Of a stretch of 64,000 bases of DNA, positions 27,791 to 43,530 are shown in pieces; position 1 is the first letter of the stretch, and every line of letters begins with the position of its first letter. The notes under the pieces were generated by a model that saw only the letters and a list, made by a program, of their open reading frames with translations, was not told the origin of the DNA and made no database searches. The translations under genes were made by a program, and so were the position numbers. Source of the stretch: Megachile rotundata (taxonomy: Eukaryota; Arthropoda; Insecta; Hymenoptera; Megachilidae). Location: the NCBI RefSeq assembly GCF_050947335.1, contig NW_027474220.1:1-64000 (forward strand), given 5' to 3'.

Positions 27791-29586
27791 TCACACAATC
27801 ACACAATCACAATCACACAATCACAATCACACAATCACAATCACACAATCACAATCACACAATCACAATCACAATCACACAATCACAATCACACAATCAC
27901 AATCACACAATCACAATCACACAATCACAATCACACAATCACAATCACACAATCACAATCACACAATCACAATCACACAATCACAATCACACAATCACAA
28001 TCACACAATCACAATCACACAATCACAATCACACAATCACAATCACACAATCACAATCACACAATCACAATCACACAATCACAATCACACAATCACAATC
28101 ACACAATCACAATCACACAATCACAATCACACAATCACAATCACACAATCACAATCACACAATCACAATCACACAATCACAATCACACAATCACAATCAC
28201 ACAATCACAATCACACAATCACAATCACACAATCACAATCACACAATCACAATCACACAATCACAATCACACAATCACAATCACACAATCACAATCACAC
28301 AATCACAATCACACAATCACAATCACACAATCACACAATCACAATCACACAATCACAATCACACAATCACAATCACACAATCACAATCACACAATCACAA
28401 TCACACAATCACAATCACACAATCACAATCACAATCACACAATCACAATCACACAATCACAATCACACAATCACACAATCACAATCACACAATCACAATC
28501 ACACAAACACAATCACACAATCACAATCACACAATCACAATCACACAATCACAATCACACAATCACAATCACACAATCACAATCACACAATCACAATCAC
28601 ACAATCACAATCACACAATCACAATCACACAATCACAATCACACAATCACAATCACACAATCACAATCACACAATCACAATCACACAATCACAATCACAC
28701 AATCACAATCACACAATCACAATCACACAATCACAATCACACAATCACAATCACACAATCACAATCACACAATCACAATCACACAATCACAATCACACAA
28801 TCACAATCACACAATCACAATCACACAATCACAATCACACAATCACAATCACACAATCACAATCACACAATCACAATCACACAATCACAATCACACAATC
28901 ACAATCACACAATCACAATCACACAATCACAATCACACACTCTCAATCACACAATCGCACAATCACACAATCGCACAATCACACAATCACACAATCACAC
29001 GATCAGACAATCACACGATCACATAATCACACAATCACACAATCACACAATCACAATCACACAATCACAATCACACAATCACAATCACACAATCACAATC
29101 ACACAATCACAATCACACAATCACAATCACACAATCACAATCACACAATCACAATCACAATCACACAATCACAATCACACAATCACAATCACACAATCAC
29201 AATCACACAATCACAATCACACAATCACAATCACAATCACACAATCACAATCACACAATCACAATCACACAATCACACAATTACAATCACACAATCACAA
29301 TCACACAATCACAATCGCACAATCACAATCACACAATCACAATCACACAATCACAATCACACAATCACAATCACACAATCACAATCACACAATCACAATC
29401 ACACAATCACAATCACACAATCACAATCACACAATCACAATCACACAATCACAATCACACAATCACAATCACACAATCACAATCACACAATCACAATCAC
29501 ACAATCACCATCACACAATCACAATCACACAATCACAATCACACAATCACAATCACACAATCACAATCACACAATCACAATCACAC
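27791..29586. repeat. 14-mer arrays around landmark 28939
   Basis: Counterpart of 19821-21493, with ACAAACAC near 28503, the CAGAC/CATAATC landmark at 28939, ATTAC near 29280, one AATCGCACAATC near 29315 and ACCATC near 29506. Confidence 0.88.
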
Positions 29587-29905
29587 ACTCTCAATCACAC
29601 AGCCGCAGAATCACACAATCGCACAATCACACAATCACACAATCACACGATCAGACAATCACACGATCACATAATCACACAATCACACAATCACACAATC
29701 ACAATCACAAAATCAGAATCACAATCACACAATCACAATCACACACTCTCAATCACACAGCCGCAGAATCACACAATCGCACAATCACACAATCACACAA
29801 TCACACGATCAGACAATCACACGATCACATAATCACACAATCACACAATCACACAATCACAATCACAAAATCAGAATCACAATCACACAATCACAATCAC
29901 ACAAA
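29587..29905. repeat. CCGCAG dimer, copy 3
   Basis: Units start at 29587 and 29745 (158 bp apart), with the same internal word order, followed by ACAAACAC at 29901. Confidence 0.92.
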
Positions 29906-30140
29906 CACAATCACACAATCACAATCACACAATCACAATCACACAATCACAATCACACAATCACAATCACACAATCACAATCACACAATCACAATCACAC
30001 AATCACAATCACACAATCACAGTCACACAATCACAATCACAGAATCAAAATCACACAATCACAATCACACAATCACAATCACACAATCACAATCACACAA
30101 TCACAATCACACAATCACAATCACACAATCACAATCACAC
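29906..30140. repeat. 14-mer array
   Basis: Plain 14-mers, with CAGTC near 30022 and an ACAGAATCAAAATC near 30040-30050. Confidence 0.87.
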
Positions 30141-30770
30141 AATCACACAATCACAATCACACAATCACAATCACACAACCACAATCACACAATCACAATC
30201 ACACAATCACAATCACACAATCACAATCACACAATCACAATCACACAATCCCAATTACACAATCACAATCACACAATCACAATCTCACAATCACAATCAC
30301 ACAATCAGAATCACAGAATCACACAAATGCAATCACACAATCGCAATCACACAATCGCAATCACACAATCACAATCACACAATCACACAATCACACAATC
30401 ACACAATCACACAATCACAATCACACAATCACGATCACGCAATCACACAATCACAATCACAAAATCACAATCACACACTTTCAATCACACAATCCCAGTC
30501 ACACAATCCCAATTACACAATCACAATCACACAATCACAATCTCACAATCACAATCACACAATCAGAATCACAGAATCACACAATTGCAATCACACAACC
30601 GCAATCACACAATCGCAATCACACAATCGCAATCACACAACCGCAATCACACAACCACAATCACACAACCACAATCACACAACCACAATCCCACAACCAC
30701 AATCACACAACCACGATCACACAACCACGATCACACAACCACAGTCACACAATCATAGTCACACAATCAC
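30141..30770. repeat. Divergent variant cluster, copy 1
   Basis: A dense set of substituted units: ACAACC, CCCAATTAC, AATCTCAC, CAGAATCACAGAATC, ACAAATGC, AATCGC, ACGATCACGC, an ACTTTC form of the landmark (30477), CCCAGTC, then ACCGCAATC, ACCACAATC and ACCACGATC units. An open frame from ATG 30327 to TAG at 30758 exists only because neither the base words nor most variants contain a stop. It encodes pure repeat translation (HTITITQS-like). The 47245 copy is at constant offset 17104. Confidence 0.9.
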
Positions 30771-31060
30771 ACAATCACACAATCACACAATCACTCAATC
30801 ACACAATCACACAGTCACACAATCACACAATCACACAATCACACAAACACACAATCACACAATCACACAATCACACAATCACACAACCACACAATCACAC
30901 AACCACACAATCACACAACCACACAATCACTCAGTCACGCAATCACGCAATCACGCAATCACGCAATCACGCAATCACGCAATCACGCAATCACGCAATC
31001 ACGCAATCACGCAATCACGCAATCACGCAATCACACAATCACACAATCACACAATCACAC
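30771..31060. repeat. 8-mers, ACAACC alternation and ACGC run
   Basis: 8-mers with ACTCAATC, CAGTC and ACAAACAC variants, three ACAACC/ACAATC alternations, ACTCAGTC, then about twelve ACGCAATC without the CGCGC interruption. It is duplicated at 47875-48165. Confidence 0.88.
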
Positions 31061-31830
31061 AATCACACAATCACAATCACACAATCACAGTCACACAATC
31101 ACAGTCACACAATCACAATCACACAATCACAATCACACTATCACAATCACACAATCACAATCACACAATCACAATCACACAATCCCAATCACACAATCAC
31201 AATCACACAATCACAATCACACAATCACAATCACACAATCACAATCACACAATCACAATCACACAATCACAATCACACAATCACAATCAACCAATCACAA
31301 TCACACAATCACAATCACACAATCACAATCACACAATCACACAATCACAATCACACAATCACAATCACACAATCACAATCACACAATCACAATCACACAA
31401 TCACAATCACAATCACACAATCACAATCACACAATCACAATCACACAATCACAATTACAATCACACAATCACAATCACACAATCACAATCACACAATCAC
31501 ACAATTACAACCACACAATCACAATCACACAAACACAATCACAATCACAATCACACAATCACAATCACACAATCACAATCACACAATCACAACCACACAA
31601 TCACACAATCACAATCACACAATCACAATCACACAATCACAATCACACAATCACAATCACACAATCACAATCACACAATCACAATCACACAATCACAATC
31701 ACACAATCACAATCACACAATCACAATCACACAATCACAATCACACAATCACAATCACACAATCACAATCACACAATCACAATCACACAATCACAATCAC
31801 ACAATCACAATCACACAATCACAATCACAC
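31061..31830. repeat. 14-mer array with many private variants
   Basis: CAGTC pair, ACTATC at 31137, CCCAATC, AATCAACCAATC at 31289, ATTAC at 31454 and 31504, ACAAACAC at 31529, AACCACAC near 31591. All but the last align to 48.2-48.7 kb at offset 17104, apart from a one-unit gain and loss. Confidence 0.87.
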
Positions 31831-32510
31831 ACTCTCAATCACACAATCGCACAATCACACAATCGCACAATCACACAATCACACAATCACACGATCACAT
31901 AATCACACAATCACACAATCACACAATCACACAATCACACAATCACACAATCACACAATCACACAATCACACAATCACACAATCACACAATCACAGAATC
32001 ACACAATCACACAATCACACAATCACACAATCACACAATCACACAATCACACAATCACACAATCACACAATCACACAATCACACAATCACACAATCACCC
32101 AATCACACAATCACACAATCACGCAATCACACAATCACACAATCACACAATCACGCAATCACACAATCACGCAATCACACAATCACGCAATCACACAATC
32201 ACGCAATCACACAATCACGCAATCACACAATCACGCAATCACACAATCACGCAATCACACAATCACGCAATCACACAATCACGCAATCACACAACCACAC
32301 AATCACACAACCACACAATCACACAACCACACAATCACACAACCACACAATCACACAGTCACGCAATCACGCAATCACGCAATCACGCAATCACGCAATC
32401 GCGCAATCACGCAATCACGCAATCACGCAATCACGCAATCACGCAATCACGCAATCACGCAATCACACAATCACACAATCACACAATCACACAATCACAC
32501 AATCACAATC
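31831..32510. repeat. GCGC module
   Basis: Landmark at 31831, one CGATC, CATAATC, 8-mers, CAGAATC, ACCCAATC, ACGC alternation, ACAACC alternation, CAGTC, and an ACGC run with CGCGC at 32400. Spacing from landmark to CGCGC is 569 bp. Confidence 0.9.
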
Positions 32511-35410
32511 ACACAATCACAGTCACACAATCACAGTCACACAATCACAATCACACAATCACAATCACACAATCACAATCACACAATCACAATCACACAA
32601 TCACAATCACACAATCACAATCACACAATCACAATCACACAATCACAATCACACAATCACAATCACACAATCACAATCACACAATCACAATCACACAATC
32701 ACAATCACACAATCACAATCACACAATCACAATCACACAATCACAATCACACAATCACAATCACACAATCACAATCACACAATCACAATCACACAATCAC
32801 AATCACACAATCACAATCACACAATCACAATCACACAATCACAATCACACAATCACAATCACACAATCACAATCACACAATCACAATCACACAATCACAA
32901 TCACACAATCACAATCACACAATCACAATCACACAATCACAATCACACAATCACAATCACACAATCACAATCACACAATCACAATCACACAATCACAATC
33001 ACACAATCACAATCACACAATCACAATCACACAATCACAATCACACAATCACAATCACACAATCACAATCACACAATCACAATCACAATCACACAATCAC
33101 AATCACACAATCACAATCACACAATCACAATCACACAATCACAATCACACAATCACAATCACACAATCACAATCACACAATCACAATCACACAATCACAA
33201 TCACACAATCACAATCACACAATCACAATCACACAATCACAATCACACAATCACAATCACACAATCACAATCACACAATCACAATCACACAATCACAATC
33301 ACACAATCACAATCACACAATCACAATCACACAATCACAATCACACAATCACAATCACACAATCACAATCACACAATCACAATCACACAATCACAATCAC
33401 ACAATCACAATCACACAATCACAATCACACAATCACAATCACACAATCACAATCACACAATCACAATCACACAATCACAATCACACAATCACAATCACAC
33501 AATCACAATCACACAATCACAATCACACAATCACAATCACACAATCACAATCACACAATCACAATCACACAATCACAATCACACAATCACAATCACACAA
33601 TCACAATCACACAATCACAATCACACAATCACAATCACACAATCACAATCACACAATCACAATCACACAATCACAATCACACAATCACAATCACACAATC
33701 ACAATCACACAATCACAATCACACAATCACAATCACACAATCACAATCACACAATCACAATCACACAATCACAATCACACAATCACAATCACACAATCAC
33801 AATCACACAATCACAATCACACAATCACAATCACACAATCACAATCACACAATCACAATCACACAATCACAATCACACAATCACAATCACACAATCACAA
33901 TCACACAATCACAATCACACAATCACAATCACACAATCACAATCACACAATCACAATCACACAATCACAATCACACAATCACAATCACACAATCACAATC
34001 ACACAATCACAATCACACAATCACAATCACACAATCACAATCACACAATCACAATCACACAATCACAATCACACAATCACAATCACACAATCACAATCAC
34101 ACAATCACAATCACACAATCACAATCACACAATCACAATCACACAATCACAATCACACAATCACAATCACACAATCACAATCACACAATCACAATCACAC
34201 AATCACAATCACACAATCACAATCACACAATCACAATCACACAATCACAATCACACAATCACAATCACACAATCACAATCACACAATCACAATCACACAA
34301 TCACAATCACACAATCACAATCACACAATCACAATCACACAATCACAATCACACAATCACAATCACACAATCACAATCACACAATCACAATCACACAATC
34401 ACAATCACACAATCACAATCACACAATCACAATCACACAATCACAATCACACAATCACAATCACACAATCACAATCACACAATCACAATCACACAATCAC
34501 AATCACACAATCACAATCACACAATCACAATCACACAATCACAATCACACAATCACAATCACACAATCACAATCACACAATCACAATCACACAATCACAA
34601 TCACACAATCACAATCACACAATCACAATCACACAATCACAATCACACAATCACAATCACACAATCACAATCACACAATCACAATCACACAATCACAATC
34701 ACACAATCACAATCACACAATCACAATCACACAATCACAATCACACAATCACAATCACACAATCACAATCACACAATCACAATCACACAATCACAATCAC
34801 ACAATCACAATCACACAATCACAATCACACAATCACAATCACACAATCACAATCACACAATCACAATCACACAATCACAATCACACAATCACAATCACAC
34901 AATCACAATCACACAATCACAATCACACAATCACAATCACACAATCACAATCACACAATCACAATCACACAATCACAATCACACAATCACAATCACACAA
35001 TCACAATCACACAATCACAATCACACAATCACAATCACAATCACACAATCACAATCACACAATCACAATCACACTATCACAATCACACAATCACAATCAC
35101 ACAATCACAATCACACAATCACAATCACACAATCACAATCACACAATCACAATCACACAATCACAATCACACAATCACAATCACACAATCACAATCACAC
35201 AATCACAATCACACAATCACAATCACACAATCACAATCACACAATCACAATCACACAATCACAATCACACAATCACAATCACACAATCACAATCACACAA
35301 TCACAATCACACAATCACAATCACACAATCACAATCACACAATCACAATCACACAATCACAATCACACAATCACAATCACACAATCACAATCACACAATC
35401 ACAATCACAC
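32511..35410. repeat. Long 14-mer array with two extra 6-mers
   Basis: CAGTC pair, then 14-mers. A 6-mer doublet lies at 33079-33090, exactly 138 units follow (33091-35022), then a second doublet at 35031-35042 and ACTATC at about 35073. These three markers recur in 49.7-51.1 kb with intervals shorter by exact multiples of 14 bp. Confidence 0.93.
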
Positions 35411-35640
35411 ACTCTCAATCACACAATCGCACAATCACACAATCGCACAATCACACGATCACACAATCACACGATCAGACAATCACACGATCACACAATC
35501 ACACAATCACACAATCACACAATCACACAATCACAATCACACAATCATACAATCACAATCACACAATCACAATCACACAAACACAATCACACAATCACAA
35601 TCACACAATCGCAATCACACAATCACAATCACCCAATCAC
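35411..35640. repeat. CTCTC landmark with CGATC/CATAC cluster
   Basis: Three CGATC, CAGAC, CATACAATC, ACAAACAC, AATCGCAATC and ACCCAATC. It matches 11724-11960 and 51121-51360, but lacks the CATAATC of both. Confidence 0.88.
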
Positions 35641-36515
35641 AATCACACAATCACAATCACACAATCACAATCACACAATCACAATCACACAATCACAATC
35701 ACACAATCACAATCACACAATCACAATCACACAATCACAATCACACAATCACAATCACACAATCACAATCACACAATCACAATCACACAATCACAATCAC
35801 ACAATCACAATCACACAATCACAATCACACAATCACAATCACACAATCACAATCACACAATCACAATCACACAATCACAATCACACAATCACAATCACAC
35901 AATCACAATCACACAATCACAATCACACAATCACAATCACACAATCACAATCACACAATCACAATCACACAATCACAATCACACAATCACAATCACACAA
36001 TCACAATCACACAATCACAATCACACAATCACAATCACACAATCACAATCACACAATCACAATCACACAATCACAATCACACAATCACAATCACACAATC
36101 ACAATCACACAATCACAATCACACAATCACAATCACACAATCACAATCACACAATCACAATCACACAATCACAATCACACAATCACAATCACACAATCAC
36201 AATCACACAATCACAATCACACAATCACAATCACACAATCACAATCACACAATCACAATCACACAATCACAATCACACAATCACAATCACACAATCACAA
36301 TCACACAATCACAATCACACAATCACAATCACACAATCACAATCACACAATCACAATCACACAATCACAATCACACAATCACAATCACACAATCACAATC
36401 ACACAATCACAATCACACAATCACAATCACACAATCACAATCACACAATCACAATCACACAATCACAATCACACAATCACAATCACACAATCACAATCAC
36501 ACAATCACAATCACA
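35641..36515. repeat. 14-mer array
   Basis: About 62 plain ACACAATCACAATC units with no visible substitution. Confidence 0.92.
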
Positions 36516-36830
36516 CAATCGCAATCACACAATCGCAATCACACAACCGCAATCACACAACCACAATCACACAACCACAATCACACAACAACAATCACAC
36601 AACCACAATCCCACAACCACGATCACACAACCACGATCACACAACCACGATCACACAACCACAATCACACAACCACAATCACACAACCACAATCACACAA
36701 TCACAATCACAATCACACAATCACAATCACACAATCACAATCACACAATCACAATCACACAATCACAATCACACAATCACACAATTACAATCACACAATC
36801 ACAATCAAACAAACACAATCACACAATCAC
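36516..36830. repeat. CCACAATC / CCACGATC cluster, copy 2
   Basis: First AATCGC at 36521, ACAACAACAATC at 36585, three ACCACGATC, ATTAC, AATCAAACAAAC near 36804. It begins the first of two approximately 4.7 kb composite units. Confidence 0.9.
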
Positions 36831-38500
36831 AATCACACAATCACAATCACACAATCACAATCACACAATCACAATCACACAATCACAATCACACAATCAC
36901 AATCACACAATCACAATCACACAATCACAATCACACAATCACAATCACACAATCACAATCACACAATCACAATCACACAATCACAATCACACAATCACAA
37001 TCACACAATCACAATCACACAATCACAATCACACAATCACAATCACACAATCACAATCACACAATCACAATCACACAATCACTATCACACAATCACAATC
37101 ACAATCACACAATCACAGTCACACAATCACAATCACACAATCACAATCACACAATCACAATCACACAATCACAATCACACAATCACAATCACACAATCAC
37201 AATCACACAATCACAATCACACAATCACAATCACACAATCACAATCACACAATCACTATCACACAATCACACAATCACACAATCACAATCACACGATCAC
37301 ACAATCACACAATCACACAATCACACAATCACAATCACACGATCACACAATCACACAATCACACAATCACACAATCACACAATCACAATCACACAATCAC
37401 AATCACAATCACACAATCACAATCACACAATCACACAATCACAATCACACAATCACAATCACACAATCACAATCACACAATCACAATCACACAATCACAA
37501 TCACACAATCACAATCACACAATCACAATCACACAATCACAATCACACAATCACAATCACACAATCACAATCACACAATCACAATCACACAATCACAATC
37601 ACACAATCACAATCACACAATCACAATCACACAATCACAATCACACAATCACAATCACACAATCACAATCACACAATCACAATCACACAATCACACAATC
37701 ACAATCACACAATCACAATCACACAATCACAATCACACAATCACAATCACACAATCACAATCACACAATCACAATCACACAATCACAATCACACAATCAC
37801 AATCACAATCACACAATCACAATCACACAATCACAATCACACAATCACAATCACACAATCACAATCACACAATCACAATCACACAATCACAATCACACAA
37901 TCACAATCACACAATCACAATCACACAATCACAATCACACAATCACAATCACACAATCACAATCACACAATCACAATCACACAATCACAATCACACAATC
38001 ACAATCACACAATCACAATCACACAATCACAATCACACAATCACAATCACACAATCACAATCACACAATCACAATCACACAATCACAATCACACAATCAC
38101 AATCACACAATCACAATCACACAATCACAATCACACAATCACAATCACACAATCACAATCACACAATCACAATCACACAATCACAATCACACAATCACAA
38201 TCACACAATCACAATCACACAATCACAATCACACAATCACAATCACACAATCACAATCACACAATCACAATCACACAATCACAATCACACAATCACAATC
38301 ACACAATCACAATCACACAATCACAATCACACAATCACAATCACACAATCACAATCACACAATCACAATCACACAATCACAATCACACAATCACAATCAC
38401 ACAATCACAATCACACAATCACAATCACACAATCACAATCACACAATCACAATCACACAATCACAATCACACAATCACAATCACACAATCACAATCACAC
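36831..38500. repeat. 14-mer array with ACTATC/ACGATC cluster (37078-37390)
   Basis: 14-mers, then ACTATC, 6-mer doublet, CAGTC, ACTATC, two ACACGATC with 8-mers, then about 75 14-mers with extra units near 37435, 37690 and 37805. Confidence 0.9.
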
Positions 38501-38815
38501 ACTCTCAATCACACAGCCGCAGAATCACACAATCGCACAATCACACAATCACACAATCACACGATCAGACAATCACACGATCACATAATCACACAATCAC
38601 ACAATCACACAATCACAATCACAAAATCAGAATCACAATCACACAATCACAATCACACACTCTCAATCACACAGCCGCAGAATCACACAATCGCACAATC
38701 ACACAATCACACAATCACACGATCAGACAATCACACGATCACATAATCACACAATCACACAATCACACAATCACAATCACAAAATCAGAATCACAATCAC
38801 ACAATCACAATCACA
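38501..38815. repeat. CCGCAG dimer, copy 4
   Basis: Units start at 38501 and 38659 (158 bp apart), followed by ACAAACAC near 38815. Confidence 0.92.
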
Positions 38816-39170
38816 CAAACACAATCACACAATCACAATCACACAATCACAATCACACAATCACAATCACACAATCACAATCACACAATCACAATCACAC
38901 AATCACAATCACACAATCACAATCACACAATCACAATCACACAATCACAATCACACAATCACAATCACACAATCACAATCACACAATCACAATCACACAA
39001 TCACAATCACACAATCACAATCACACAATCACAATCACACAATCACAATCACACAATCACACAATCACAATCACACAATCACAATCACACAATCACAATC
39101 ACACAATCACAATCACACAATCACAATCACACAATCACAATCACAATCACACAATCACAATCACACAATC
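38816..39170. repeat. 14-mer array
   Basis: Plain 14-mers, with an extra 8-mer near 39060 and a 6-mer doublet near 39140. Confidence 0.88.
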
Positions 39171-39490
39171 ACAATCACGCAATCACAATCACACAATCAC
39201 ACAATCACACAATCACACAATCACACAATCACACATTCACACAATCACACAATCACACAATCACACAATCACACAATCACACAATCACACAATCACACAA
39301 TCACACAATCTCACAATCACACAATCACACAATCACACAATCACACAATCACACAATCACGCAATCACACAATCACGCAATCACACAATCACGCAATCAC
39401 ACTATCACGCAATCACACAATCACGCAATCACACAATCACGCAATCACACAATCACGCAATCACACATTCACGCAATAACACAATCACAC
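39171..39490. repeat. CATTC/CTCAC 8-mer module, long form, copy 3
   Basis: ACGC at 39179, ACATTCAC, AATCTCAC, ACGC/ACAC alternation with ACTATC, ACATTCACGC and AATAAC. Confidence 0.9.
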
Positions 39491-40520
39491 AATCACACAA
39501 TCACAATCACACAATCACAATCACACAATCACAATCACACAATCACAATCACACAATCACAATCACACAATCATAATCACAGAATCACAATCACACAATC
39601 ACAATCACACAATCACAATCACACAATCACAATCACACAATCACAATCACACAATCACAATCACACAATCACAATCACACAATCACAATCACACAATCAC
39701 AGTCACACAATCACAGTCACACAATCACAGTCACACAATCACAGTCACACAATCACAGTCACACAATCACAGTCACACAATCACAGTCACACAATCACAA
39801 TCACACAATCACAATCACACAACCACAATCACACAATCACAATCACACAATCACACAATTACAATCACACAATCACTATCACACAATCACACAATCACAC
39901 AATCACAATCACACAATCACAATCACACACTCTCAATCACACAATCGCACAATCACACAATCGCACAATCACAATCACACAATCACAATCACAATCACAC
40001 AATCACACAATCACAATCACACAATCACAATCACACAATCACACAATCACAATCACACAATCACAATCACACAATCACAATCACACAATCACAATCACAC
40101 AATCACAATCACACAATCACAATCACACAATCACAATCACACAATCACAATCACACAATCACAATCACACAATCACAATCACACAATCACAATCACACAA
40201 TCACAATCACACAATCACAATCACACAATCACAATCACACAATCACAATCACACAATCACAATCACACAATCACAATCACACAATCACAATCACACAATC
40301 ACAATCACACAATCACAATCACACAATCACAATCACACAATCACAATCACACAATCACAATCACACAATCACAATCACACAATCACAATCACACAATCAC
40401 AATCACACAATCACAATCACACAATCACAATCACACAATCACAATCACACAATCACCATCACACAATCACAATCACACAATCACAATCACACAATCACAA
40501 TCACACAATCACAATCACAC
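39491..40520. repeat. 14-mer block with CAGTC x7 (39702-39786) and landmark 39929
   Basis: CATAATC/CAGAATC, seven CAGTC 14-mers, ACAACC, ATTAC, ACTATC, landmark at 39929, then 14-mers with ACCATC near 40455. Confidence 0.9.
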
Positions 40521-40840
40521 ACTCTCAATCACACAGCCGCAGAATCACACAATCGCACAATCACACAATCACACAATCACACGATCAGACAATCACACGA
40601 TCACATAATCACACAATCACACAATCACACAATCACAATCACAAAATCAGAATCACAATCACACAATCACAATCACACACTCTCAATCACACAGCCGCAG
40701 AATCACACAATCGCACAATCACACAATCACACAATCACACGATCAGACAATCACACGATCACATAATCACACAATCACACAATCACACAATCACAATCAC
40801 AAAATCAGAATCACAATCACACAATCACAATCACACAAAC
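40521..40840. repeat. CCGCAG dimer, copy 5
   Basis: Units start at 40521 and 40679 (158 bp apart), 2020 bp after copy 4. Confidence 0.92.
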
Positions 40841-41283
40841 ACAATCACACAATCACAATCACACAATCACAATCACACAATCACAATCACACAATCACAA
40901 TCACACAATCACAATCACACAATCACAATCACACAATCACAATCACACAATCACAATCACACAATCACAATCACACAATCACAATCACACAATCACAATC
41001 ACACAATCACAATCACACAATCACAATCACACAATCACAATCACACAATCACAATCACACAATCACAATCACACAATCACAATCACACAATCACAATCAC
41101 ACAATCACAATCACACAATCACAATCACACAATCACAATCACACAATCACAATCACACAATCACAATCACACAATCACAATCACACAATCACAATCACAC
41201 AATCACAATCACACAATCACAATCACACAATCACAATCACACAATCACAATCACACAATCACAATCACACAATCACAATCACA
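40841..41283. repeat. 14-mer array
   Basis: Plain 14-mers joining the first approximately 4.7 kb composite unit to the second. Confidence 0.9.
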
Positions 41284-41600
41284 CAATCGCAATCACACAA
41301 TCGCAATCACACAACCGCAATCACACAACCACAATCACACAACCACAATCACACAACAACAATCACACAACCACAATCCCACAACCACGATCACACAACC
41401 ACGATCACACAACCACGATCACACAACCACAATCACACAACCACAATCACACAACCACAATCACACAATCACAATCACAATCACACAATCACAATCACAC
41501 AATCACAATCACACAATCACAATCACACAATCACAATCACACAATCACACAATTACAATCACACAATCACAATCAAACAAACACAATCACACAATCACAA
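41284..41600. repeat. CCACAATC / CCACGATC cluster, copy 3
   Basis: First AATCGC at 41289, ACAACAACAATC at 41353, AATCAAACAAAC near 41572. It is 4768 bp after copy 2 with the same internal spacing. Confidence 0.9.
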
Positions 41601-43212
41601 TCACACAATCACAATCACACAATCACAATCACACAATCACAATCACACAATCACAATCACACAATCACAATCACACAATCACAATCACACAATCACAATC
41701 ACACAATCACAATCACACAATCACAATCACACAATCACAATCACACAATCACAATCACACAATCACAATCACACAATCACAATCACACAATCACAATCAC
41801 ACAATCACAATCACACAATCACAATCACACAATCACAATCACACAATCACAATCACACAATCACAATCACACAATCACTATCACACAATCACAATCACAA
41901 TCACACAATCACAGTCACACAATCACAATCACACAATCACAATCACACAATCACAATCACACAATCACAATCACACAATCACAATCACACAATCACAATC
42001 ACACAATCACAATCACACAATCACAATCACACAATCACAATCACACAATCACTATCACACAATCACACAATCACACAATCACAATCACACGATCACACAA
42101 TCACACAATCACACAATCACACAATCACAATCACACGATCACACAATCACACAATCACACAATCACACAATCACACAATCACAATCACACAATCACAATC
42201 ACAATCACACAATCACAATCACACAATCACACAATCACAATCACACAATCACAATCACACAATCACAATCACACAATCACAATCACACAATCACAATCAC
42301 ACAATCACAATCACACAATCACAATCACACAATCACAATCACACAATCACAATCACACAATCACAATCACACAATCACAATCACACAATCACAATCACAC
42401 AATCACAATCACACAATCACAATCACACAATCACAATCACACAATCACAATCACACAATCACAATCACACAATCACAATCACACAATCACAATCACACAA
42501 TCACAATCACACAATCACACAATCACAATCACACAATCACAATCACACAATCACAATCACACAATCACAATCACACAATCACAATCACACAATCACAATC
42601 ACACAATCACAATCACACAATCACAATCACAATCACACAATCACAATCACACAATCACAATCACACAATCACAATCACACAATCACAATCACACAATCAC
42701 AATCACACAATCACAATCACACAATCACAATCACACAATCACAATCACACAATCACAATCACACAATCACAATCACACAATCACAATCACACAATCACAA
42801 TCACACAATCACAATCACACAATCACAATCACACAATCACAATCACACAATCACAATCACACAATCACAATCACACAATCACAATCACACAATCACAATC
42901 ACACAATCACAATCACACAATCACAATCACACAATCACAATCACACAATCACAATCACACAATCACAATCACACAATCACAATCACACAATCACAATCAC
43001 ACAATCACAATCACACAATCACAATCACACAATCACAATCACACAATCACAATCACACAATCACAATCACACAATCACAATCACACAATCACAATCACAC
43101 AATCACAATCACACAATCACAATCACACAATCACAATCACACAATCACAATCACACAATCACAATCACACAATCACAATCACACAATCACAATCACACAA
43201 TCACAATCACAC
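41601..43212. repeat. 14-mer array with ACTATC/ACGATC cluster (41876-42190)
   Basis: Same order as 36831-38500. The interval from the CCACAATC cluster to the CCGCAG dimer is 56 bp (four 14-mers) shorter here. Confidence 0.9.
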
Positions 43213-43530
43213 ACTCTCAATCACACAGCCGCAGAATCACACAATCGCACAATCACACAATCACACAATCACACGATCAGACAATCACACGATCACATAA
43301 TCACACAATCACACAATCACACAATCACAATCACAAAATCAGAATCACAATCACACAATCACAATCACACACTCTCAATCACACAGCCGCAGAATCACAC
43401 AATCGCACAATCACACAATCACACAATCACACGATCAGACAATCACACGATCACATAATCACACAATCACACAATCACACAATCACAATCACAAAATCAG
43501 AATCACAATCACACAATCACAATCACACAA
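43213..43530. repeat. CCGCAG dimer, copy 6
   Basis: Units start at 43213 and 43371 (158 bp apart). Confidence 0.92.

Noticed and set aside
30327..30758. 143-codon open frame from ATG, repeated at 47431-47862
   Set aside because: Translation is only repeat peptide (HNRNHTI, HTITQS variants). The ATG comes from ACAAATGC, a one-base variant of the ACAATTGC found at the equivalent place at 52372, and the stop is a chance CATAG. No domain, no promoter, and all + frames are open here.
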